Assembly: GCA_963677135.2 (NCBI GenBank)
Contig: CAXXLS010000017.1
Location: 873,462 to 937,461 of the forward strand
Source of the DNA: Seleniibacterium sp963677135
GTDB taxonomy: Bacteria > Desulfobacterota > Desulfuromonadia > Desulfuromonadales > Geopsychrobacteraceae
DNA length: 64,000 bases
Reading direction: 5' to 3'
In this document: piece by piece, positions 7,974-14,967 of the stretch
Numbering within the stretch: the first letter of the stretch is position 1
Layout: the number at the start of each line of letters is the position of its first letter
Position numbers and translations under genes: made by a program
Notes under the pieces: model-generated
Told to the model about the DNA's origin: nothing
Seen by the model: only the letters and a program-made list of their open reading frames with translations
Database searches by the model: none

Positions 7974-9483
7974 ATGCTTATTGTGGAAACCATTGCTAAA
8001 ATCCGTCGAGCCTACCACCGGGACAAAAAGTCGATCAGGGTAATTGCCCGTGAGATGAACCTGGCCCGCAATACCGTCCGGAAGATCATCCGCTCCAATG
8101 TCACGGAGCTTCATTACGAACGTAAAATCCAACCTCGCCCCAAGCTGGAGTCGTTTAAAGAGCAACTGGTTACGGCCTTGGAAGAGGATCAGAAGAAGCC
8201 ACTGAAGCAGCGCCGAACAGCCCTTTTGTTGTTCGAGATGCTGCAGCGTGAATGGATTTACCGGTGGTTACGATACGGTGCGCCGGTTCGTCAAGAAGTG
8301 GCGCGAACAAGACACGGGAACCAAAGCATTTATCCCGTTGGTCTTCGCTCCGGGCGAGGCGTTTCAGTTCGACTGGAGTTATGAACAGATTGAACTGGGC
8401 GGTTCAAACGTCAAGATTAAGCTGGCCCACTTCCGCCTCTGTCACAGCCGTGCTCCGTTTTGCGTTGCCTATATGCGCGAAACGCTGGAAATGGTTCTGG
8501 ACGCCCATGTCCAGGCATTCTCGTTCTATGGCGGCTCCTGCCGCAAAGGGATCTATGACAATCTAAAGACCGTGGTCAGCAAGGTGCTGATGGGCAAGGA
8601 GCGTGTATTTAACCGCCGCTTCCAGACCCTGGCTTCCCACTATCTGTTCGAGCCAGTCGCCTGTACTCCAGCGGCGGGCTGGGAGAAAGGACAGGTGGAG
8701 CGGCAGGTTGGCGTGATCCGCCAGAAGCTGTTCGGCAAACGGCGTAAGTTTGCTGATCTGGATGAGCTGAACCAGTGGCTGCGGGACGAGTGCAAGTCAT
8801 TGGCGGCAAAGCAGAAGCATCCCGACTGTCCCGGCCAGACCGTGGCCGAGGTTGCCGAACAGGAGCGGGAGACGTTGGTGCAGACACCGGTTGCATTCGA
8901 TGCTTATCAGGAAAGTACTGCCCGAGTGACTCCGACCTCACTGGTCAGTTTCGACCGCAACCGTTACAGCGTTGAAGCCTGGGGCACCTGCAAGATTGTC
9001 ACCGTTCGCGCCTATGCCGACCGCATCTCCTTCCATTACGGCGGCAAGTTGATCGGCCTGCATCGTCGCCATTATGGACGGGATCGCACCATCTACACGC
9101 CGTGGCACTACCTCGATGTTCTGAAGCAGAAACCGGGAGCGCTGCGCAACGGCGCACCGTTCCGCAACTAGGAACTGCCGCCGTCCTTGCAGAGAGCACG
9201 GGAGCGATTGGAACACACCGATGATGGCGACAAACAGTTCGTCGGCATTCTCGCAGTCATCCCGCGTTACGGGCTAGGTGCTGTTGAGCAGGCCTGCAAG
9301 GAAGCTCTGCTGAGTCGAACTATCAGCCGTGACCTGGTGTTGAACATCCTGTCGCGAGCAACTGAGCCGTAGACGACAACCGACTATCAGGCCTCGGAGA
9401 ATCTGCCGCAACTGAGCCTGTTCCCGACCGCCGATTGCAATCGCTACAACCGGCTGCTTTCCGGAGGCCGCCATGCTTCGTGA
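7974..9483 (+). pseudogene. istA: IS21 transposase IstA, broken
   Basis: The N-terminal helix-turn-helix (SIRVIAREMNLARNTVRKII) runs to about 8250. One extra base near 8253 then shifts the frame, and the rest resumes at GFTGGYDTVRRFVKKWREQ. The integrase core is present (EAFQFDWSYEQIELGG, GIYDNLKTVV, GWEKGQVERQVG). An in-frame TAG at 9169-9171 replaces what is usually Trp in FRxWELPP. A second TAG at 9370-9372 precedes the C-terminal tail, which ends at TGA 9481-9483. The stop overlaps the istB start, the usual IS21 arrangement. Function is probably lost. Confidence 0.85.
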
Positions 9484-10213
9484 GCAACTGCTGACGGCCT
9501 TGAAAGATCTGAAACTGCACGGCATGCGCAGTGTCCTTGATGAAGTGCTGGTTGATGGAACCCGACAAAAATCGATCCCGGAGAAGATCCTGCTGGAACT
9601 GCTCAAAGCCTAGCAATCCGAACGCCAGATGCGCAGCATCCGTTATCGCATGGGACAGGCCAAGTTCCCGGTAGCCAAGGATCTCGACCAGTTCGACTTC
9701 AGCGTCTCGCCGGTCAACGAAACGCAGGTGCGCACCCTTTACGAGGGGCCGTTTCTCGCCAGTCAGACCAACGTCATCCTGGTCGGCGGAACCGGAACCG
9801 GAAAGACGCATCTGGAGATTTCCATCGCGCGGCAGATCGTCCGTAGCGGTAAGCGCTGCCGCTACTTCAACCTGGTCGATCTGGTCAATCAGCTTGAACA
9901 GGAAAAGCTCCTTGGCAGAGGCGGCAGACTTGCTACCAGCCTGGCCAGAGTCGATCTGGTGGTGCTTGATGAACTCGGCTACCTGCCGTTCTCCAAGAGC
10001 GGCGGGCAGCTCCTGTTTCATCTGATCTCAAAGTTGTATGAAAAAACTTCATTACTGATCACCACCAACCTGACCTTCGGCGAATGGCCGCAGGTCTTTG
10101 GCGACGGCAAGATGACCACGGCTTTACTCGACCGGGTCACGCACCACTGTGAAATTATCGAAACCGGGAATGAAAGCTGGAGAATCAGGACCAGGAAAAA
10201 CGACCAAAACTAA
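9473..10213 (+). pseudogene. istB: IS21 helper ATPase IstB, interrupted by an amber codon
   Basis: The ATG at 9473 starts MLREQLLTALKDLKLHGM, the IstB N terminus, but an in-frame TAG at 9611-9613 follows LLKA, where relatives have an acidic or similar residue. The remaining frame is intact, with Walker A GGTGTGKTHL and Walker B LVVLDELGYLP, ending at 10213. An internal start at about 9629 could give a shortened ATPase. All three nonsense codons in this element are TAG, and the element also carries a frameshift. Confidence 0.85.
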
Positions 10214-10261
10214 CCCGCTGAGGTGGGTCAAAATTGGACGCCGATGTTGGGTCATTTTTCA

Positions 10262-10946
10262 ATGCCGATTGACAGTCGAATTTCTCGGAGATCGTCTCAC
10301 TATCAACGGTGTCCGGATCGGGTACCAACGAGCGAGAATTTCCCCACCAGCGACCGAAGCTGAGAAAACCTGCGGGAATGGATTTCTGGTATTTCTTGTC
10401 CTCTTGTCCATAGCCTGCGATCTTGTGCCATTTACGGGTTAAAGTTTCATGATTCTGGATACTTAGAGGGATATTTGAGAAGAAATGGAAATGCGGACAA
10501 CCACGAGTTTGGAACTCAGCTATCCAGAGGTATTCCAGGTTAGGAAATGACTTCTTAACGGAAGCCAGGAAGCGATTCAGATCTGCTTTTAAGGATCTGC
10601 CGTTGATCGGCCAGACATCACCATACGTCATACAGAACTGAATTTTGATCTTATGGTCTGAATTGGCAGCAGTGAACCGTAATCGGGCACGTGATTTTTT
10701 GCTAAAGCCTTTGATTTCAGTATCTTGTCGAGTCGGTGGTTCTGGAGTTGGACCAGAAAAGGGTCGTTTAACCCGAACAGACTTCGGATATAGCTCAAGA
10801 AAAGTTTGAGATATGGGACTAGAAACAAGCGGAAAGCTGCGCAGTCGTGGCGCAGATTCCGTAGGTCTTGAGCTCCCCGTCGAGGGAGCGGGTCGCAGGC
10901 CTCCGCGCGCCGCGCACTTTTCCAAAGAAGGATGAATGGAGGTCAT
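10262..10946 (-). pseudogene. HUH Rep protein, internally deleted and 3'-truncated copy
   Basis: It begins at the ATG overlapping (ATGA) the stop of the preceding small gene. Its sequence closely parallels the intact Rep at 11864-12868: IQFCMTYGDVWPINGRSLKADL, then GCPHFHFF with the metal-binding HUH pair. Between GYGQ and DKKYQKSIP it lacks about 27 residues present in the intact copy, in frame. These include the NYLCKY segment that should hold the nicking tyrosine. The C terminus is cut near SEKFD by the IS21 end at 10261. The N-terminal 50 residues differ from the intact copy and are Arg/Ser/Pro rich. It cannot be a working nickase. Confidence 0.8.
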
Positions 10947-11350
10947 GTCTGTTTCCTCCAAGGACGACCAGCAGCCGGCAGCAGCGAACGGATCAGATCC
11001 ACAGAGGACCACGGATGATTTTCTTTACGGAGGTCGGAGGAAATCCGTTTGATGGTCTGGGTACGGTTCAGACCTTCAGCAGTGTAGTAATCGTAGAGAT
11101 AGACAAGGCGAGCATAGAAGGCATCGCGTTGACGGAGAGATTCTTGGTGTACCAGGTCGGAGGAGGATTCTTTGTACCTAGCTAAACGAGTCTTGGAACG
11201 AATGGAAGTTGAAAGACCTGTCAGGGAATCTAAGACTTTGAGGAAGTCATAAACGAGATCATCCGGAAGAGTCAGGGTGACTTCGACCAGGTTATCATCG
11301 AGAGGGGTAACTTTAGGATTAAGCTGGAGGGATGAAAGAAGCGGGATCAT
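10943..11350 (-). CDS. Replicon-associated small protein (left module)
   Basis: 135 residues, no family recognised. It is clearly homologous to the protein at 11442-11867. Both have an N-terminal beta-like stretch (VEVTLTLPDDL versus IQITVILPADL), a central helical region rich in Arg/Lys/Glu, and the shared signature GLNRTQTIKRISSDLRKENHPW versus GLTRTAAIKQISIDLRKENHPW. The latter may be a helix-turn-helix. The gene ends with an ATGA overlap onto the crippled rep, exactly as in the right module. The pairing implies a job linked to replication, copy control or DNA binding (inference). Confidence 0.65.
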   Translation of the reverse strand: MIPLLSSLQLNPKVTPLDDNLVEVTLTLPDDLVYDFLKVLDSLTGLSTSIRSKTRLARYKESSSDLVHQESLRQRDAFYARLVYLYDYYTAEGLNRTQTIKRISSDLRKENHPWSSVDLIRSLLPAAGRPWRKQT

Positions 11351-11383
11351 AGAGAGACCCCGCTATGAATCGACGCATATTTA

Positions 11384-11411
11384 ACGTCGCATAATATATA
11401 TTATGTAAACT
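11384..11411 (+). other. dif: dif-like XerC/XerD recombination site
   Basis: 28 bases with the dif layout: left arm ACGTCGCATAA (11384-11394), six-base centre TATATA (11395-11400), right arm TTATGTAAACT (11401-11411). Compared with E. coli dif, CGCATAA and TTATGT are identical. The centre is palindromic. It lies exactly between the two divergent Rep modules. The right arm and three central bases recur at 13932-13947. It is either the chromosomal dif or an att site of an element using it. Confidence 0.7.
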
Positions 11412-11441
11412 AACAATACCGTCCAAATGCGAGGCGCTAAA

Positions 11442-11867
11442 ATGGCCTCTCTAACGGACGATCTCAAGCAATCTCTATCCGTAGTACCCCTTAAAGATGA
11501 CCAGATTCAGATAACGGTCATTTTACCTGCTGATCTCTTACCACATTACAGCCATCTCTTTGAAGCGCTCACCAGTCTCGTTGAACTGATCGAGAAGCAA
11601 GCTCGATCTGCTGCCAAGGTCAAGACGCAACTGTTCGAACTCCAACGTCAGGAAGCACTACGCACTCGCAAGCTCTTCTGTGAGCGTCTCGTTGTCATCT
11701 ATGACGGTCTGATCGATCAAGGACTAACCCGAACAGCGGCAATCAAACAGATCTCTATCGATCTCCGCAAAGAGAATCATCCTTGGGCTGCGGACTACCT
11801 TGTGCGTTCCTGTCTAATCGATGGCGGCCGCCCGGGCAAGCCAGGACGTAAACGGAGGAAGCTATGA
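11442..11867 (+). CDS. Replicon-associated small protein (right module)
   Basis: 141 residues from ATG 11442, chosen over ATG 11427 because GAGG lies 7 bases before it. No known family is recognised. A beta-like N terminus (DDQIQITVILPADLLPHYSHLF) is followed by a long basic helical or coiled-coil stretch (residues about 45-90). The conserved GLTRTAAIKQISIDLRKENHPW comes next, and the tail is very basic (GRPGKPGRKRRKL), consistent with nucleic acid binding. It starts 31 bases after the dif-like site. Its stop overlaps the rep start as ATGA, so translation of the two is coupled. Confidence 0.75.
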   Translation: MASLTDDLKQSLSVVPLKDDQIQITVILPADLLPHYSHLFEALTSLVELIEKQARSAAKVKTQLFELQRQEALRTRKLFCERLVVIYDGLIDQGLTRTAAIKQISIDLRKENHPWAADYLVRSCLIDGGRPGKPGRKRRKL

Positions 11868-12868
11868 ATTCCTCCGATCGGGACATGCTTGTTACTTGTC
11901 CCATATTTCAAACTTTTGAGGATACACACCTAGAGCTATACCCCGGATCATTCAGGCTTAAGCGTTCTTTTACTGGTCCAGCTCCCGAACCACCAACCCG
12001 ATTCGGTACTGAGATACAGGGATTTAGCAGAAAATCACGGATTCGACTTCGCTTCGTTGCCGATAACTGCACCGACAAGATCAAGACACAATTCTGCATG
12101 ACCTATGGCGATGTCTGGCCCATCAATGGCCGTTCCCTGAAAGCCGATCTTAACCGCTTTCGTACTGCTGTAAAAAAACACTTTCCAGCTCTTGAAGACC
12201 TCTGGATCGCTGAGTTTCAAACCCGGGGCTGTCCCCATTTTCACTTTTTCTCGAATATCTCTTTAACCGCTGATAATCACGCCATTTTAACCCGTATTTG
12301 GCACAAGATCGCAGGCTATGGACAGGATAAGCATTTAAGAGTTCATGGCCATGAATCCAACTTCATTGAATGGAGCATGACGAATGGAAACTACCTCTGC
12401 AAATACCTCGACAAAGAACACCAAAAAGCAATCCCTGAAGGTTTTCTCAACTTTGGCCGCTGGTGGGGACATTCACGAAATCTGGTTCCAAAGCCCACCA
12501 CCCAAGATTTGCAGGCACTCTCGGAAAAATTCGATCGGTTCAACTGTGATGAATACGGAGAAATAACCGATGACAGAGAAGCAGCAAAACAACTCATTCG
12601 AACACTTGGGAAATATCATGAAAAGAAACTTGGAAAGTACCGGAAACACTCATTTATCAGAAAAACAAACCGTTCATTTACCGTTCTTGGAGGACGAAAA
12701 ATCTATGACCAACTTATCGAATATTGGAGCAAAGAAGATGAACACGACACTTCCGGAGATGATCACAGCAGATTTAGTCGCCGCCCTCTCCTACCCAATG
12801 CCTTTAAGCCAGAAACAACAACGGTTCAAAGCGACAGTGGTTGCGCAGATGATAGCATCCCTTTTTGA
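11864..12868 (+). CDS. Rolling-circle replication initiator (HUH endonuclease), intact copy
   Basis: 334 residues. Motif 1-like FCMTYGDVWP at about 78-87 is followed by the HUH motif in GCPHFHFF (His125, His127). The tyrosine motif is NYLCKYLDKEH (Tyr177, with Lys180 and Tyr181 spaced as in Y-x-x-K/x-Y Reps). This order is typical of small rolling-circle plasmids and ssDNA phages, where the Tyr nicks the double-strand origin. The gene overlaps the upstream small gene by ATGA. The C-terminal 40 residues are low-complexity and are overlapped by another possible reading frame. The origin probably lies in the hairpin-rich segment that follows. Confidence 0.8.
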   Translation: MNSSDRDMLVTCPIFQTFEDTHLELYPGSFRLKRSFTGPAPEPPTRFGTEIQGFSRKSRIRLRFVADNCTDKIKTQFCMTYGDVWPINGRSLKADLNRFRTAVKKHFPALEDLWIAEFQTRGCPHFHFFSNISLTADNHAILTRIWHKIAGYGQDKHLRVHGHESNFIEWSMTNGNYLCKYLDKEHQKAIPEGFLNFGRWWGHSRNLVPKPTTQDLQALSEKFDRFNCDEYGEITDDREAAKQLIRTLGKYHEKKLGKYRKHSFIRKTNRSFTVLGGRKIYDQLIEYWSKEDEHDTSGDDHSRFSRRPLLPNAFKPETTTVQSDSGCADDSIPF

Positions 12869-12935
12869 TGCTACCGGAAATGGCAACCTGCTTCTTGATA
12901 AGGTCGTCTCTGAATTAACTTTGGAACTATCCTGA
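12738..12935 (+). CDS. Possible small gene overlapping the rep 3' end
   Basis: 65 residues from ATG 12738, with GGAG 8 bases upstream, in a different frame from rep and running 67 bases past its stop. The sequence (ITADLVAALSYPMPLSQKQQRFKATVVAQMIASLFDA...) reads like a helical protein, whereas the overlapped Rep tail is low-complexity. This makes the small frame plausible. No family recognised. It could equally be a chance frame. Confidence 0.4.
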   Translation: MNTTLPEMITADLVAALSYPMPLSQKQQRFKATVVAQMIASLFDATGNGNLLLDKVVSELTLELS

Positions 12936-13310
12936 TTCATCCAAGCAAGGAAAGAGACAACCCCGCAGGGCTCGCTCATGCGAGCTTCGCGGGAAAGTCT
13001 CGACCTGTAGACTTGAGCGCAGCCGGCCTAGGCTGCGAAGTGAGTTGTTAAACGAACGCCTCAAGTTCAGGCCTTGCCTGGCTCCCACCACTGATGGCTA
13101 TTCGCAATATGCTACGCCATGAAAAACCATTCGTTCCTCTAAAAGAGATAAGCCCATTACAATTCTGTAGCTACTTTGGTTGAGATCAGGCGGCCGCGGG
13201 GCCGAGCGACTGGGGACCCGCTCAGAGTAACGTCTCTGAGTGGGGATTGGAAGCGATCCTGATCGACGATAGCTCAATCCAGAGTGCGAATTTAATATTG
13301 ACTATAGTAG
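12936..13310. other. Non-coding segment with strong hairpins; candidate replication origin
   Basis: No convincing gene. Two good hairpins occur. One is at 12962-12993 (outer CCCGC/GCGGG, inner GCTCG-CTCATG-CGAGC). The other is at about 13217-13244, whose core CTCAGAG-TAACGT-CTCTGAG is perfect and extended by CCC/GGG. Small rolling-circle replicons carry their double- and single-strand origins as such structures. Location downstream of rep supports this, but the nick site was not identified. Confidence 0.4.
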
Positions 13311-13313
13311 TTG

Positions 13314-13331
13314 AAAAGTAGTACTACTTTT
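13314..13331 (+). promoter_or_regulatory. Perfect 18-base palindrome, probable operator
   Basis: AAAAGTAGTACTACTTTT is a perfect palindrome ending 25 bases before the start of the ribbon-helix-helix gene. TTGACT (13298-13303) or TTGAAA (13311-13316) could be the -35 box of an overlapping promoter. Ribbon-helix-helix dimers bind such symmetrical sites, so autoregulation is likely (inference). Confidence 0.6.
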
Positions 13332-13356
13332 ATACACATAAAACGGAGGACAGTTT

Positions 13357-13620
13357 ATGGCACATGCAGACAGGAAACAATTTTCTATTTACTTGACCGA
13401 TGAACAGAATGAAAAAATCACTAAGTACTCGAAAAAGCTAAATGTTTCAAAGCAGAAGATGATGTCTAATCTCCTAGATATCGGCTTAGATGAGGTAGCC
13501 GTTCTTAATAAGCTTGGCTTTTTAGCCCTCGGAGTAAGAGTTCGTGACTTGGCTCATAAAATTAAGAAAGTTGATCCTGATAAATTGGATTCTTATTACG
13601 ATGATTCTGAAGAAAGTTGA
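13357..13620 (+). CDS. Ribbon-helix-helix (CopG/Arc-type) regulator
   Basis: 87 residues. KQFSIYLTDEQNEKITKYSKKLNVSKQKMMSNLLDIGLDEV matches the ribbon-helix-helix layout: a short beta strand, helix A, a turn at NVS, then helix B. The C-terminal half is Lys/Asp rich and may mediate oligomerisation. CGGAGGA lies just upstream of the ATG. The gene is clearly AT-richer than the neighbouring chromosome, consistent with transfer. Within a minimal Rep replicon, such proteins usually control copy number or rep transcription. An antitoxin role is less likely because no toxin gene is adjacent. Confidence 0.7.
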   Translation: MAHADRKQFSIYLTDEQNEKITKYSKKLNVSKQKMMSNLLDIGLDEVAVLNKLGFLALGVRVRDLAHKIKKVDPDKLDSYYDDSEES

Positions 13621-13917
13621 CTAAAAGAAGCTTCAATATTACGATCAAACATTAGAAATTAAAGCTGAATCCCAACCACTAAATGGTAACGGCAATTACC
13701 AGATAATGGTTTTTTCGGCAGGCAAACATTAGAAAGAAAAAGCCCCCCAGATCGGCAAATCTGAGAGGCTTTAGAGGGGTGAAACTTCAGAGCGGCAACT
13801 CTTTAGTTTCGCTGAAAACCACCATCCACGCGAGTTTCCGGGGGTTTCTTTTGATTCTATTTGTAATGCTGGGAGGTGTCAACCACTCTCCTCTTGCGGC
13901 CACTGTATCATTAAAAA
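13621..13917. other. Non-coding right end of the Xer element
   Basis: No gene seen. It is AT-rich and holds the terminator described separately at 13737-13772. The last 30 bases lead into the second Xer-type site. Confidence 0.5.
13737..13772 (-). terminator. Terminator facing the oxidoreductase gene
   Basis: AAAGCC pairs with GGCTTT around an inner CAGAT/ATCTG stem. Read on the minus strand, GGCTTTTTCTTTCT follows. It would end minus-strand transcripts from the oxidoreductase gene, although the Xer site lies between the two. Confidence 0.6.
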
Positions 13918-13945
13918 CGGCGGCACTCTACATATTATGTAAACT
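13918..13945 (+). other. Second Xer-type half-conserved site (att-like)
   Basis: Right arm TTATGTAAACT (13935-13945) is identical to that of the site at 11384-11411, and the centre is TACATA. The left arm CGGCGGCACTC does not match CGCATAA. A conserved XerD arm with a divergent XerC arm is typical of att sites of Xer-dependent elements. It lies 23 bases beyond the 3' end of the oxidoreductase gene. Confidence 0.6.
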
Positions 13946-13967
13946 AAAATATATAAACTCTGTGAAA

Positions 13968-14930
13968 TCAGGGAATCAGAATGATTTTCCCGTTACCTCC
14001 GGGTTCCATGACAAGTCGGTGCGCTTCAGCGGCTTCTTTCAGAGGAAGTTTGCAGCGGATGACCGGTTTATACCGTCCATCCTCGAGCCCTGCCTTTATG
14101 GCGGAATGAATCTGATACATTTCGGTTTTGTCTGCATTGAACGCTGCCATACCGACAATGGAGGCATTCTTGCCCATGGTATCCCTGGGATTAATTTCGA
14201 TCGTTCCCCGGTTTCCAATCACGACGATACGCCCGAATCGGCCAATAACCTTGAGGTCTTTGTCAAGATTGACATTGGCCAGCATCTCGAGAATCACGTC
14301 GGGACCAAGTCCGCAGGTCAGTTCCTGAAGATCGTCCAGATAGTTTTCCTGATGATGATTGAGTGCGGCAATGACTCCCTGTTCTTTGAGCAAAGCAAGC
14401 CCTGCCTCGGTCCCGGCTGTCCCGATGACCCGCAGTCCATAAGATCTGGCGATCTGGACAGCCGCCAGGCCAACTGCGCCGCTGGCACCATGGATCAGGA
14501 CGGTTTCTCCCGGCCTGGCCAGGCCACGGTAGATCAGACCATAAAAAGCCGTGGTGTAAGGAACGCCAATGGCAGCTCCGTCAACAAACGAGCAGCCATC
14601 CGGGAGACTGTAGACTTGACTCTGATCGCAAACCAACTGATCTGCATAGGCGCCGATGCCCTGCCCGAACACGTACACCCTATCGCCAACCCTGTAATGC
14701 TTAACCTGATCGCCAACAGCTGTGATGATGCCGGCGGCATCATTCCCGGGAATATAAGGAAGGTCAGGTTTCAATGGGTAGATCCCGGCTCGGATGTAGG
14801 TATCGACAGGGTTGACGCCGACAGCTTTGACGGCTACTTTCACCTGGGTCCCTTCAGGAACGGGATCCGGCAGCGTTTCAATACCCAGAACGTCCGGTTC
14901 ACCAAACTGTTTGACTTGTATTGCCTTCAT
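13968..14930 (-). CDS. NADPH:quinone oxidoreductase (zeta-crystallin-like)
   Basis: 320 residues, zinc-independent medium-chain dehydrogenase/reductase. The N-terminal GroES-like domain shows PDPVPEGTQVKVAVKAVGVNPVDTYIRAGIYP and IPGNDAAGIITAVG. The Rossmann domain starts LIHGASGAVGLAAVQIARSYGLRVIGTAG (NADPH-binding AxxGxxG-like motif). Cys residues of the zinc-containing relatives are missing, as expected for quinone reductases. It probably reduces quinones or other enones with NADPH in the cytoplasm. It is the last gene of a long minus-strand run and lies beside the Xer site. Confidence 0.88.
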   Translation of the reverse strand: MKAIQVKQFGEPDVLGIETLPDPVPEGTQVKVAVKAVGVNPVDTYIRAGIYPLKPDLPYIPGNDAAGIITAVGDQVKHYRVGDRVYVFGQGIGAYADQLVCDQSQVYSLPDGCSFVDGAAIGVPYTTAFYGLIYRGLARPGETVLIHGASGAVGLAAVQIARSYGLRVIGTAGTEAGLALLKEQGVIAALNHHQENYLDDLQELTCGLGPDVILEMLANVNLDKDLKVIGRFGRIVVIGNRGTIEINPRDTMGKNASIVGMAAFNADKTEMYQIHSAIKAGLEDGRYKPVIRCKLPLKEAAEAHRLVMEPGGNGKIILIP

Positions 14931-14967
14931 GGATGTCCTCCTTAAGGTTACTAGGTACTACAGTGTA

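Larger units (their letters stand above)
7867..10261 (+). mobile_element. IS21-family insertion sequence, decayed
   Basis: The left end reads TGCAAAAATGACCC at 7867 and the right end GGGTCATTTTTCA at 10261, so the termini are inverted and carry TG...CA. Further in, GGCGTCCAAAATTGACCC (left) is mirrored by GGGTCAAAATTGGACGCC (right), the multiple-repeat ends typical of IS21. The istA and istB reading frames inside are broken. The right end interrupts the minus-strand rep copy. The rest of that rep gene is not found beyond the left end, so sequence has been lost there. No target duplication was seen. Confidence 0.85.
11412..13945. mobile_element. Putative Xer-integrated small Rep replicon (about 2.5 kb)
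   Basis: Bounded by the dif-like site at 11384-11411 and a second Xer-type site at 13918-13945. The two share the 16 bases ATATTATGTAAACTAA, in the same orientation, but differ in the left arm. That is the pattern left when a circular element with a degenerate XerC arm integrates at dif. Inside are a small DNA-binding-like protein, an HUH Rep, a possible overlapping small gene, a hairpin-rich non-coding segment and a ribbon-helix-helix regulator. No integrase is present, consistent with use of host XerCD. It could be a plasmid, satellite or ssDNA-phage-derived element. Confidence 0.6.

Noticed and set aside
9169..9613. UAG decoded as an amino acid (pyrrolysine or suppression) in the IS21 genes
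   Set aside because: The same element also has a frameshift, and no supporting tRNA or synthetase is in the window. Simple decay explains it.
13357..13620. RHH protein as the antitoxin of a toxin-antitoxin pair
   Set aside because: No toxin-sized frame is adjacent on the same strand; the downstream 300 bases are non-coding.
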